DNA of 40,749 bases from an uncultured Christensenella sp. Lineage in GTDB: Bacteria; Bacillota; Clostridia; Christensenellales; UBA3700. This document shows positions 14,537 through 21,626 of this stretch, piece by piece (within the stretch, counting starts at the first letter, position 1; every line of letters begins with the position of its first letter). The stretch covers positions 1-40,749 of the forward strand of contig CAJTVJ010000014.1 of the NCBI GenBank assembly GCA_910579785.1, given 5' to 3'. The position numbers and the translations under genes were made by a program. The notes beneath the pieces are model-generated. The model searched no databases, was not told the DNA's origin, and worked only from the letters and a program-made list of their open reading frames with translations.

Positions 14537-16897
14537 TTAACATGACTTTTTCTTACATACTCTGTATACGTGACCTTTTTCGCATTGCCAAGACACAATA
14601 TCGTCCTCTCTGCGTATCTGAACTTCCGTAACGTTGCCGTCGGTGACTTTGACGTCCTCTTTCACGACTATCTTAAATTCTCCGCCGACGTGCGAATGTA
14701 CGCTGACTTCCTTCCAATCTCCGCCCTTCCAACTGAAATCCAAAGCAAATCCGCCTCTTGCGCCCAATCCGCGTACAGAGCCTTCCGCCCATGCTTTTGG
14801 CATAGTAGGCAACAATTTGACAGCTTTGCCGTGCGAGTGTATCAACATTTCGCACACACCTGCGGAATATCCGAAATTACCGTCAATTTGGAACGGCGGA
14901 TGGGTGTCCCAAAGATTTTGATATATATTGTTGGCAATCAATCTCTCCGCCACCTTATACGCTCTGTCTCCGTCATACAGTCTCGCCCAAAGACACAGCC
15001 TCAGCGCAGTCGCCCAACCCGTAGATTTGTCGCCTCTGTCTTCAAGCGACACCTTGGTTGCTTCAAGCCATTTTAAATCGCTTTCGTCTATAAGCGCGCA
15101 GGGATAAAGTCCCATAAGATGCGACACGTGTCTATGGCGCTTCTCGCCTATCGCGCCGAGATGAGTCTCGTGATACCATTCAAGCACTTGACCGTCTTCG
15201 CCCACCGCCAACGGATCGAGTTTTGTCAAAGTCTCTCTCCATTCGGCTATCTTATCTTCGTCGGCATTCAACCTTGTCGCCGCGTCTATCGCGTCGGAAT
15301 ATAATTGCCACAAGAAAATCTGTTCATATACATTGCCGTGCGTAATCGGACCATGCTCAGGCGAATAACACGGCGACGTCACCCATCTCTCGCCGCTCTT
15401 GTCAAGCAGGCTGTCGTACGTCAAAGTAGCTTCTTTGAGCATAGGATAAATTGTTTTGAGCATATCTTCTTTTGCTCCAAACAAATAAAATTCATATACG
15501 TTGTGAAGTATCCATGCCGGAGCCACCGCCGACCATCCCCACTTAAATTCCCATCCCGGACAAGTCCAGCCGAACGGCGTATTTTGCGTGTGATAAAGAT
15601 ATCCGCTTTCGCTCTTGCCGTCGCCAATGCCGCAGTAAGTAGCCGCGCTGACGCGCCCCGGCGCTCTCAATGCGTCAAGATATCGCACTAGCGGCTCACC
15701 GCAATCGAGAAGTCCTGCAAGAGGAGCTATCCAATAATTCATTTGCAGATTTATGTTGAGATGGTAATCGCTTGCCCACGCAGGCGAATCCGAAATATTC
15801 CATATACCCTGCAAGTTGTTGGGCAATACGTCGTCCTTTCTCGACGACGACGCCATCAAATATCTGCCGTATGCAAAGAGCAACTGCTCTATCCATTTTT
15901 TATCGTTGGAATTTAAACGTATATAATTACGTACAAGTTTGTCTGTGGATATCTGCGGCTCGTTGGCGTGCAGCGAAAAAGAAGCCTTTCCATATATATT
16001 TTTCCAATCTGCCGAGTGATTCTCCCGCAGCCTTTCCACTCCAAGACTTGCCGCATTAGCAGCCAATTCAACTACTGCGCTCCGCAAATCTTCCGCGCTT
16101 TCGCCGCTGCGGTATCTTGGATATTCGTCCTTGTAATCTGTCTTGATAGTAAAAATTATTGCAAATCTTGTCGCGCCGTGGACTTTCCATCCCGTCTCCT
16201 CAACGCTTATCCGTCCGTCGCTAACGATTTCACACGACATAGCATATCTCAAATCGTTGTCGTTGAGCTGTCCTTGCAACACAAAGTTCTTTTCGCCCAC
16301 GTTGGATATCTCTTTTGCGTCCAAACGGCTTTTATACGTTATTTCCCAATCGCATGCTACTGCGCTTGTCTGCTCAATGACTGCAACCTTGTCGGGATAA
16401 GATACAAATGCGCTGCGGGCAAATCTCTCGCTGTCCTGTCTCCATATGACGCTTGCTTCCGCCTTGTCAAAGTCCAAAGAGCAACTATAATTTTCTGCCC
16501 TATGCTTTTTAGCGCGTATGTTCCAGCTGCCGGCGCATTGATAGCTTCCGTATCCGTCTGTGCCGCCCACAAGCTTTTGGCACTCGCCTTCCGCGTCTTC
16601 GCCGTTTTTCAGCTTTTCCCTTGCGCTGGCAAAGACTTCTTTCATATCTCTGCCGTCGGCATCCTTAGCTATGATACCGCCGTTGTAATCTGGACGTTTC
16701 GGAGACGGTCCGCCCGTCCACAAAGTCTTTTCGTTGACAATGACAGTCTCGTCATACGGCTCGCCCATCAAGGTAATGCCCAACATTCCGTTGCCAAGCG
16801 GCAAAGCCTGCTGCTGCCATCTGTTCTGTTCCCTGTCGGCGCGCTGTGCCCTTTTTACTGTTCTTTTTGACGCGGTTTTGTTGTACCAAATCCTCAT
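14537..16897 (-). CDS. Glycoside hydrolase family 95 (alpha-L-fucosidase-like)
   Basis: GH95 inverting enzyme, typically releasing alpha-1,2-linked L-fucose; some members prefer L-galactose. It has 786 residues, full length. The N-terminal sandwich domain starts with LPLGNGMLGITLMGEPYDETVIVNEKTLWTGG. The (alpha/alpha)6 barrel holds HLNINLQMNYW with Asn381 and Asn383, SPCYSPEHGP with Glu514, and FQIDGNFG with Asp672; these correspond to the catalytic Asn421, Asn423, Glu566 and Asp766 of Bifidobacterium AfcA. There is no signal peptide, so it should act on oligosaccharides taken into the cell. I chose the ATG at 16897 because GAGGGAG precedes it; a GTG two codons earlier overlaps that site. Confidence 0.95.
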   Translation of the reverse strand: MRIWYNKTASKRTVKRAQRADREQNRWQQQALPLGNGMLGITLMGEPYDETVIVNEKTLWTGGPSPKRPDYNGGIIAKDADGRDMKEVFASAREKLKNGEDAEGECQKLVGGTDGYGSYQCAGSWNIRAKKHRAENYSCSLDFDKAEASVIWRQDSERFARSAFVSYPDKVAVIEQTSAVACDWEITYKSRLDAKEISNVGEKNFVLQGQLNDNDLRYAMSCEIVSDGRISVEETGWKVHGATRFAIIFTIKTDYKDEYPRYRSGESAEDLRSAVVELAANAASLGVERLRENHSADWKNIYGKASFSLHANEPQISTDKLVRNYIRLNSNDKKWIEQLLFAYGRYLMASSSRKDDVLPNNLQGIWNISDSPAWASDYHLNINLQMNYWIAPLAGLLDCGEPLVRYLDALRAPGRVSAATYCGIGDGKSESGYLYHTQNTPFGWTCPGWEFKWGWSAVAPAWILHNVYEFYLFGAKEDMLKTIYPMLKEATLTYDSLLDKSGERWVTSPCYSPEHGPITHGNVYEQIFLWQLYSDAIDAATRLNADEDKIAEWRETLTKLDPLAVGEDGQVLEWYHETHLGAIGEKRHRHVSHLMGLYPCALIDESDLKWLEATKVSLEDRGDKSTGWATALRLCLWARLYDGDRAYKVAERLIANNIYQNLWDTHPPFQIDGNFGYSAGVCEMLIHSHGKAVKLLPTMPKAWAEGSVRGLGARGGFALDFSWKGGDWKEVSVHSHVGGEFKIVVKEDVKVTDGNVTEVQIRREDDIVSWQCEKGHVYRVCKKKSC

Positions 16898-17065
16898 TGT
16901 CACTCCCTCTAAATTTTACACGACGGCAAAATCATTGATATTATACCACATATCGCTGTCAAATTACAATATATTGAGATAAAAAAGTTGCGTATTGCCT
17001 TTGGGAATAAAGTCATATATAAATCACCTCGCCAACAATATAATATAGATAGATACAAAACGGTA

Positions 17066-18163
17066 TTATCTATTTAAAGCCTCAACCGTGCAATAATTAA
17101 ACGTGACGTAAATATCCGCTCCTTCAATGTCTGGAATGTCGATTTCAGCTTCTCCGCCGCTATTGCTAAGACGTATGAAATCCAAAGTCTCTCCGCCGAC
17201 ATAATTGTGCTGAATATCCCAAGAAGATAAGCTGCCCGTCTTGACGGCGTTTTTGTTGATACATACGGTTGCGCTATTTATATGATTTTCCGTCGCCGTC
17301 ACTTTATAACGTCCGCTTTGTATATCCACGCCCGCTTTATACTGTCCCGGCGGCAAAATACCGACGTCAGATTTGACAGGCTTCGGCGCGTCTCCGACTT
17401 TATAAAGTTTGCCTCCTAAAAAAGAGAGATACTGTCCGCTTTTTACTTTGAGATAAATTCTGTTTTCGCAGTAATCAAAATCCAGCATATCGGGAGAATT
17501 TAATGCCGCTGTGCCGTACAATGCAGCCTCCGGCTTGCTTGTAATGAAATAATAAAGCTTTTTATTTTCACCGACTATGACGTATTCGCCAGCCTCTATA
17601 TCCTCGCCGACTTTTAACTGCGCCGCAGCGTACCCTTCCTTTCCGAGAGGTTTGAGCCGCACCTTTTCCGGCAGATAAAGCAAGGCATGTTCAAAGGCAA
17701 TATACTCGCCGTCATTGAGGTTGACGTATTGTCGCATATAGAACTCTCTGCGATACAAAAAATCCTTGCTATCGGCCGCCGCTTCCTTAGTCTTTCTGAC
17801 TTCCAAGACAGGCGTAACTTCGCCGTCGCTCTTCTTTACGTTGGGATACAGTATATATTCTCCGGCAGGAATATCCTCGCCCACCAAATATACTCCATCT
17901 GCCTTAAATGCCAGAGGCGGAAGTTTTTTACTGTTGAGCACCGTAGTCAAAATAATAGTCGCCGCAACTATCAAAAGCATAGCGACTGCGGTAAAAATAA
18001 TAAACGGTTTGCGATTTAACTTGGTGCGCCTTATAGTTATCTTTGCCTTTCGGTACGGCACTTTGACCGTCGCGCCGCAGTATTCGCATATTGCCAAATC
18101 GCTGCCTTCATGCGCGGTAAAAGTCGAGCCGCATTTTGGACATTTTAATTTGATAAGTCTCAT
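17066..18163 (-). CDS. Zinc-ribbon, single-TM protein with three extracytoplasmic repeats
   Basis: 365 residues of unknown function. A zinc ribbon (Cys8, Cys11, Cys26, Cys29) is followed by a basic linker and one membrane helix (about 53-76). Three repeats of about 90 residues start near 89, 180 and 271. Each opens with a GxYxVGxDIxAGxY-like motif (YLVGEDIPAGEYIL; LKVGEDIEAGEYVIV; YKAGVDIQSGRYKV), and the first two close with GEYIAF or GQYLSF and a short 'LY' strand. The cytoplasmic ribbon and external beta-rich repeats suggest an envelope protein. It overlaps its paralogue by 4 bases (ATGA), so the two are translated together and may form a complex. Confidence 0.8.
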   Translation of the reverse strand: MRLIKLKCPKCGSTFTAHEGSDLAICEYCGATVKVPYRKAKITIRRTKLNRKPFIIFTAVAMLLIVAATIILTTVLNSKKLPPLAFKADGVYLVGEDIPAGEYILYPNVKKSDGEVTPVLEVRKTKEAAADSKDFLYRREFYMRQYVNLNDGEYIAFEHALLYLPEKVRLKPLGKEGYAAAQLKVGEDIEAGEYVIVGENKKLYYFITSKPEAALYGTAALNSPDMLDFDYCENRIYLKVKSGQYLSFLGGKLYKVGDAPKPVKSDVGILPPGQYKAGVDIQSGRYKVTATENHINSATVCINKNAVKTGSLSSWDIQHNYVGGETLDFIRLSNSGGEAEIDIPDIEGADIYVTFNYCTVEALNR

Positions 18164-19197
18164 TTCCCATCTCCGTCAGCAATAAGCTTGATCATATAAA
18201 GATAAATATAATCGCCCTCTTGCAGGTCCAAATATCCGCTCATCGTAGTTGGACTGACCTCGTCAGTCTTGTCAAAAAATGCCGACCCCGATTTGTTGTG
18301 TACAAAAAATGCCACGTTGCAAGCCTTGCCGCAATCTATCTTATATCGCCCTTTTGGAATATCAAGCCCCACCTTGTATTGTCCTTGCAGATACTCGCCG
18401 TTTTGCCCCAAGAGCGGCTGCGGAGCGTCTTTTTCTGCATACAGTTTGCCGCGACTGAGATAAATATAATCGCCTTCGCCAACGTTTATATGCGTGCGGT
18501 AACCTATCTTTTTATCGTACGTCTTTCCGCCGATAACGCATTTTATATCTGAATACTGCATATTATCGTCCGTGTTGTGAAGTATGTAGTTGCCCACAGG
18601 CAGGTCGCTGCCTCCGCGAAGCATTACGTTGCCCTCAAAACTTCCGTCTGCCAAAGCCTCGACCTTCTTTTCTCCAATACGGAATATATTGCAATCGTCT
18701 ACTTTGACGTAATATCCTTCTTTGACAGTAAAATACGCATTGTTGGCAAATCTATATTCCGCAACGCATGCCGACGTACCTGCGCTTGCCTTCGGGTCGG
18801 TCAAGACCAATACCGTTCCGCGAGATTCCGACGGGTCTTTAAACGCCGCAAATTCGCCGGCTTCCATATCCTTGCCTACAAGATACGTGCCTTCGTATAA
18901 ATATGCTTTTTCATGTTTGAATTCATTGGATACGGGAGGTTTGCTATCGCCAAACACTCCTGCAATATAAAGCGATATGATGACTATCGCCGCAGCAAGC
19001 ATTGCGACTATTGCAACAGTCAGTACGATCTTCAACGGCGTGATTTTAACGTTGCCGATATAATGGTGAACTTCCGGCGCTTTCTCCCTGTCTATATAAT
19101 ACACAGATCCGCAATATTCGCAACTGCCGCTTTCAGCTTTGGCGTCTATTATCAAATTTGCTCCGCAATTTTCACACTTATAATGTCGCTTTTTCAT
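18160..19197 (-). CDS. Zinc-ribbon, single-TM protein with three repeats (paralogue)
   Basis: 345 residues, same plan as the gene that follows it. The zinc ribbon has Cys8, Cys11, Cys26 and Cys29 (CENCG and CEYCG), and the membrane helix is about residues 56-80. Three repeats have openings TYLVGKDMEAGEF, LRGGSDLPVGNYIL and YKVGLDIPKGRYKI, and closings GYYVKVDDCNIF, GDYIYLSRGKLY and GDYIYLYMIKL. It is clearly paralogous to the next gene but well diverged, which argues for an old duplication. It is the first gene of the pair. Function is unknown. Confidence 0.8.
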   Translation of the reverse strand: MKKRHYKCENCGANLIIDAKAESGSCEYCGSVYYIDREKAPEVHHYIGNVKITPLKIVLTVAIVAMLAAAIVIISLYIAGVFGDSKPPVSNEFKHEKAYLYEGTYLVGKDMEAGEFAAFKDPSESRGTVLVLTDPKASAGTSACVAEYRFANNAYFTVKEGYYVKVDDCNIFRIGEKKVEALADGSFEGNVMLRGGSDLPVGNYILHNTDDNMQYSDIKCVIGGKTYDKKIGYRTHINVGEGDYIYLSRGKLYAEKDAPQPLLGQNGEYLQGQYKVGLDIPKGRYKIDCGKACNVAFFVHNKSGSAFFDKTDEVSPTTMSGYLDLQEGDYIYLYMIKLIADGDGK

Positions 19198-19315
19198 ACC
19201 ATTATTTTAACGCTATTTATACCATATGTCAAGAATATCTAAATTCCTCGTATAAGCAAATATACACGTAAGTAATCGCCTGTGAAAAATTTAAATATAT
19301 AAATAGTTTACTAAT

Positions 19316-20158
19316 TCACCGATTTAATTTATTACTTTTTATAAAGGATACCGAACTTTTTAAAGCCTGTATGGTTTTTGTTTCTAAAACGCATTTTGAA
19401 TTTGTCTTTTCTGCTAATTCAATCTTTGCATTGATATCTATTTCGCCGTCACCCAAGGCAAGATGATCTGCTGCTTTGCATTTTTTACTACTTGCAATAG
19501 CATCGTGAATATGAAAATGTCGAAGTCTATCTAGATGCTCCATAATAAAAGACTCGTCTACTTCTTGAACTGCTTTTGAATGTCCTATATCCCATGTCAA
19601 ACCGAATTTTGGGCTATCCAACAAATACTCTATCGCTTTCTTCTCGTACTCACGAAATCCGTTGGTATTTTCAATGCAAATCATTATATTTGCATTGCCG
19701 ATCCATTCCTCGCATAATAATCGAAAATTTATAAACGACTGAATATACATATCAAAATCTCTATCATACATTTGCACTTTTTTATCTGGTAGTGTGATAT
19801 ATATTCCGTGATTCATGTGCATATTTATTACAAACGGTTGACAGCTCGTCCCATATTTATTTTGCAGCGGAAGTAGTTTTTTTGCCACACTTATAGTTCG
19901 TTTCACTGTATCTAAATACGCGTTAGCTACAAGTATATTAAAATCAGCGATATTTAGATTTTCATCTAAATGAATAGTATAATACACACCGACTTTATCA
20001 GCTATCTTATAAAGTTTATTCGTATCCTCTATACCGCTTAACTGATATTCGGGAAAATTCATATTAAGCTCAATAAACTGCAATCCCAATTCACTACATA
20101 ATTTAACATTCTCTTCAATAGTGGCATTTTCTATTAAAGTCGGCATACCAAATTCCAT
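19316..20158 (-). CDS. Sugar phosphate isomerase/epimerase-like TIM-barrel protein
   Basis: 280 residues of the xylose isomerase-like TIM-barrel superfamily (AP_endonuc_2). It starts MEFGMPTLIENATIEENVKLCSELGLQFIELNMNFPE, then YYTIHLDENLNI, CIENTNGF with the metal-site Glu, LTWDIGHSK with Asp and His, FHIHDAI with His-x-His, and a late Glu in KCVLETKT. These are the usual metal ligands of the family. AGGTGGAGGT precedes the ATG. The exact sugar is unknown. It is less rich in GC than its neighbours, but I see no other sign of transfer. Confidence 0.88.
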   Translation of the reverse strand: MEFGMPTLIENATIEENVKLCSELGLQFIELNMNFPEYQLSGIEDTNKLYKIADKVGVYYTIHLDENLNIADFNILVANAYLDTVKRTISVAKKLLPLQNKYGTSCQPFVINMHMNHGIYITLPDKKVQMYDRDFDMYIQSFINFRLLCEEWIGNANIMICIENTNGFREYEKKAIEYLLDSPKFGLTWDIGHSKAVQEVDESFIMEHLDRLRHFHIHDAIASSKKCKAADHLALGDGEIDINAKIELAEKTNSKCVLETKTIQALKSSVSFIKSNKLNR

Positions 20159-20313
20159 AAAGCTACCTCCACCTCATTATATTAAACAACTTGCAAACTT
20201 CATTTACACTCTAATAAATTATATCATATTATACTAATAAATCAACATGTCTTTTTAGAATTTCCTATCAAATAAAACCACAACAAAACTAAAATCTAAT
20301 ATTTTTTGATATG

Positions 20314-20459
20314 TTGAGATTTCTCCACTGCGGTCGAAATGACTAAACTTTGCTTATAACACGCCAGACTTTGGTCACCTCGACCAACGCGGAGAGGTCT
20401 AATCAAGTTATATAAAAGGATGAGATTTCTCCGCTTCACTTCGTTTCGGTCGAAATGAC
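20314..20459. repeat. Dispersed TTTCTCC/GGTCGAAATGAC repeat, cluster of three copies
   Basis: Three adjacent units: TTGAGATTTCTCCACTGCGG then TCGAAATGAC (20314-20344); an inverted unit GGTCACCTCGACCAACGCGG then AGAGGT (20375-20400); and ATGAGATTTCTCCGCTTC then ACTTCGTTTCGGTCGAAATGAC split across 20421-20459. Each unit can fold into a hairpin, and neighbouring units alternate in direction. No coding function is credible here. Confidence 0.75.
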
Positions 20460-20484
20460 TTAGATTAGATGAAGAATACAAAAT

Positions 20485-20641
20485 GCGGGAATACTCGCTT
20501 TCGCTCGTGGCGTTCGCGACTTCGTCGCTCGGCTAGCGAACTCGTTACGTCAATTACTATTCTGTAATTGATGTAACTGTCGTATTCCCTATGGAAGGTA
20601 CCAAGAAGATAGCGACCTATAATAGGTCGCTATCTTCTTGG
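20485..20641 (-). repeat. tRNA-Arg-linked mirror element
   Basis: Read on the minus strand from the CCA of tRNA-Arg: a 23-base-arm perfect palindrome (20598-20644) whose outer ends are the tRNA's own GTACCA. An inverted imitation of the tRNA T-arm/acceptor follows (plus strand 20577-20603: TCGTATTCCC, then GGAAGGTACCA). Next is a hairpin with arms GTTACGTCAATTAC and GTAATTGATGTAAC (20543-20576), then a GAGCGACGAAGTCGCGAAC-like stretch, and a distal direct partial copy GAGTATTCCCGC (20485-20496). There is no T-run after the palindrome. The plan matches the element after tRNA-Glu. Confidence 0.65.
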
Positions 20642-20713
20642 TACTCCCGGCGGGAATCGAACCCACAACTGCCCCTTAGGAGGGGGCTGTTATATCCATT
20701 TAACTACGGAAGC
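20639..20713 (-). tRNA. tRNA-Arg (anticodon CCT)
   Basis: The minus strand folds as a 75-nt tRNA: 5' acceptor GCTTCCG pairs with CGGGAGT with two G-U pairs; the anticodon arm is GCCCC-CTCCTAA-GGGGC, anticodon CCT; the T-arm contains GGTTCGATTCC; discriminator A; encoded CCA (20639-20641). It reads AGG. Its CCA is part of a long palindrome running out of the gene. Confidence 0.93.
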
Positions 20714-20782
20714 GTAATAAATAGATTTAATTTTATTTGGAAATTTAAAAATATAATATAAAACTATTTTATCAATATAATA

Positions 20783-20811
20783 AATATATTACAATCAAAA
20801 GATTATGTCAA
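20783..20811 (-). promoter_or_regulatory. Promoter of tRNA-Arg
   Basis: Minus strand TTGACA (20806-20811), 17-base spacer, TATATT (20783-20788), about 70 bases before the mature tRNA end, embedded in very AT-rich DNA. Confidence 0.65.
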
Positions 20812-20900
20812 TCTATTTTGAGTTTTTAATATAATTTTGTCAGTCAATACTACTACTTATAGAAAAGTTTTAAAATAAACGAAAAAACTTAATAAAATCA

Positions 20901-20928
20901 TTGGACAGCGTCAAATTATTATGATAAT
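20901..20928 (+). promoter_or_regulatory. Promoter of tRNA-Glu
   Basis: TTGGAC (20901-20906), 16-base spacer, GATAAT (20923-20928), 20 bases before the mature 5' end of tRNA-Glu. A shifted -10 box TAATAT is an alternative. Confidence 0.6.
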
Positions 20929-20948
20929 ATTATAAAGCAATTAAATAT

Positions 20949-21023
20949 GGCTCCATGGTCAAGCGGTTAAGACTCAGGCCTCTCACGCCTGCTACCGGGG
21001 TTCGAATCCCCGTGGAGTCACCA
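20949..21023 (+). tRNA. tRNA-Glu (anticodon CTC)
   Basis: 75 nt with encoded CCA. Acceptor GGCTCCA pairs with TGGAGTC, discriminator A; the anticodon stem is CAGGC/GCCTG with the CTC anticodon in loop CTCTCAC; the T-arm is CCGGGG-TTCGAAT-CCCCG. It reads GAG. The CCA end starts a palindrome (21021-21059) leading into a mirror element. Confidence 0.95.
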
Positions 21024-21205
21024 ATAAAATAGACGGCAAATGCCGTCTATTTTTATTGGCTCCCCCACAGGGGATTCCGAACCTGCTCGATTACAGCAAA
21101 ACTTACTATTATCTAGTAATGTCTCACCATTTCTTCATCTGAGCGGTTCGCATTTGAGCGTAGCGAAAATCTTGGCGCCAGCCAATACCCTCGTTGAGTC
21201 ACCGC
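21021..21205 (+). repeat. tRNA-Glu-linked mirror element, including a terminator-like hairpin
   Basis: Starts with the tRNA CCA: CCAATAAAATAGACGGCA, two A, then TGCCGTCTATTTTTATTGG (21021-21059). This is a palindrome that can also terminate the tRNA. The far arm continues into an inverted imitation of the T-arm and acceptor (21058-21088; minus strand GGTTCGGAATCCCC, TGTGGGGGAGCCA). Then come a small hairpin TTACTA-TTATC-TAGTAA (about 21102-21119), a GAGCGGTTCGCATTTGAGCG then TAGCGAAAATC stretch, and a direct copy of the tRNA end, CCCTCGTTGAGTCACC (21189-21204). It contains no ORF. Confidence 0.7.
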
Positions 21206-21268
21206 AATTACTTTACTCCAATACAATTAACACAAAAATCAAGACCGTTATGCAAACGGTCTTTTTAA

Positions 21269-21622
21269 TTATTTCAACTTACTGACTGCCCTATTATACG
21301 ACATATCGACAAACCACATAAGCAAGTCGTCGGACATATCCGCGATATACACGGTGCTTTTGTATTTAGCTTGGACAGGCGGACAGTGCCAACCTCTGAC
21401 GACGGTGTTTGGAAACTCCATCCGCAAGCTGACTGCGGTGTCCTCGTCGGTAGAAAACGTCATTATATCTCTGCCGTCCAAGTTATAGAACTCTGCAAAT
21501 ATACGCGCGCTCTTGCCTGAACTTGACTTTATCTTGACGACAGGATACTCAATACCAAAAGGGTGGTCGATATATGCGCCGTCTTTTTCAAGACAGTACT
21601 TCAAAAGCAGTTTGATCGTCAT
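21269..21622 (-). CDS. MmcQ/YjbR family protein
   Basis: 117 residues of the YjbR (DUF419) fold, a small double-wing-like family of uncertain DNA-related function. Typical elements are LLKYCLEKDGAYIDHPFG near the start, a middle DEDTAVSLRMEFP, GWHCPPVQAKYKSTVYI, and the final DDLLMWFVDMSYNRAVSKL. It begins 4 bases after the stop of the lysyl-tRNA synthetase gene, so it is almost surely co-transcribed with it. The reason for this pairing is not known to me. Confidence 0.82.
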   Translation of the reverse strand: MTIKLLLKYCLEKDGAYIDHPFGIEYPVVKIKSSSGKSARIFAEFYNLDGRDIMTFSTDEDTAVSLRMEFPNTVVRGWHCPPVQAKYKSTVYIADMSDDLLMWFVDMSYNRAVSKLK

Positions 21623-21626
21623 ATCC

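Noticed and set aside
20296..20481. Minus-strand ORF of about 60 codons near 20.4 kb
   Set aside because: It consists of dispersed repeat units and has no ribosome site.
21058..21140. Degenerate second tRNA on the minus strand at the tRNA-Glu element
   Set aside because: Only T-arm and acceptor 3' parts can be recognised; there is no D-arm, anticodon arm or 5' acceptor partner, so it is reported as an imitation rather than a tRNA gene.
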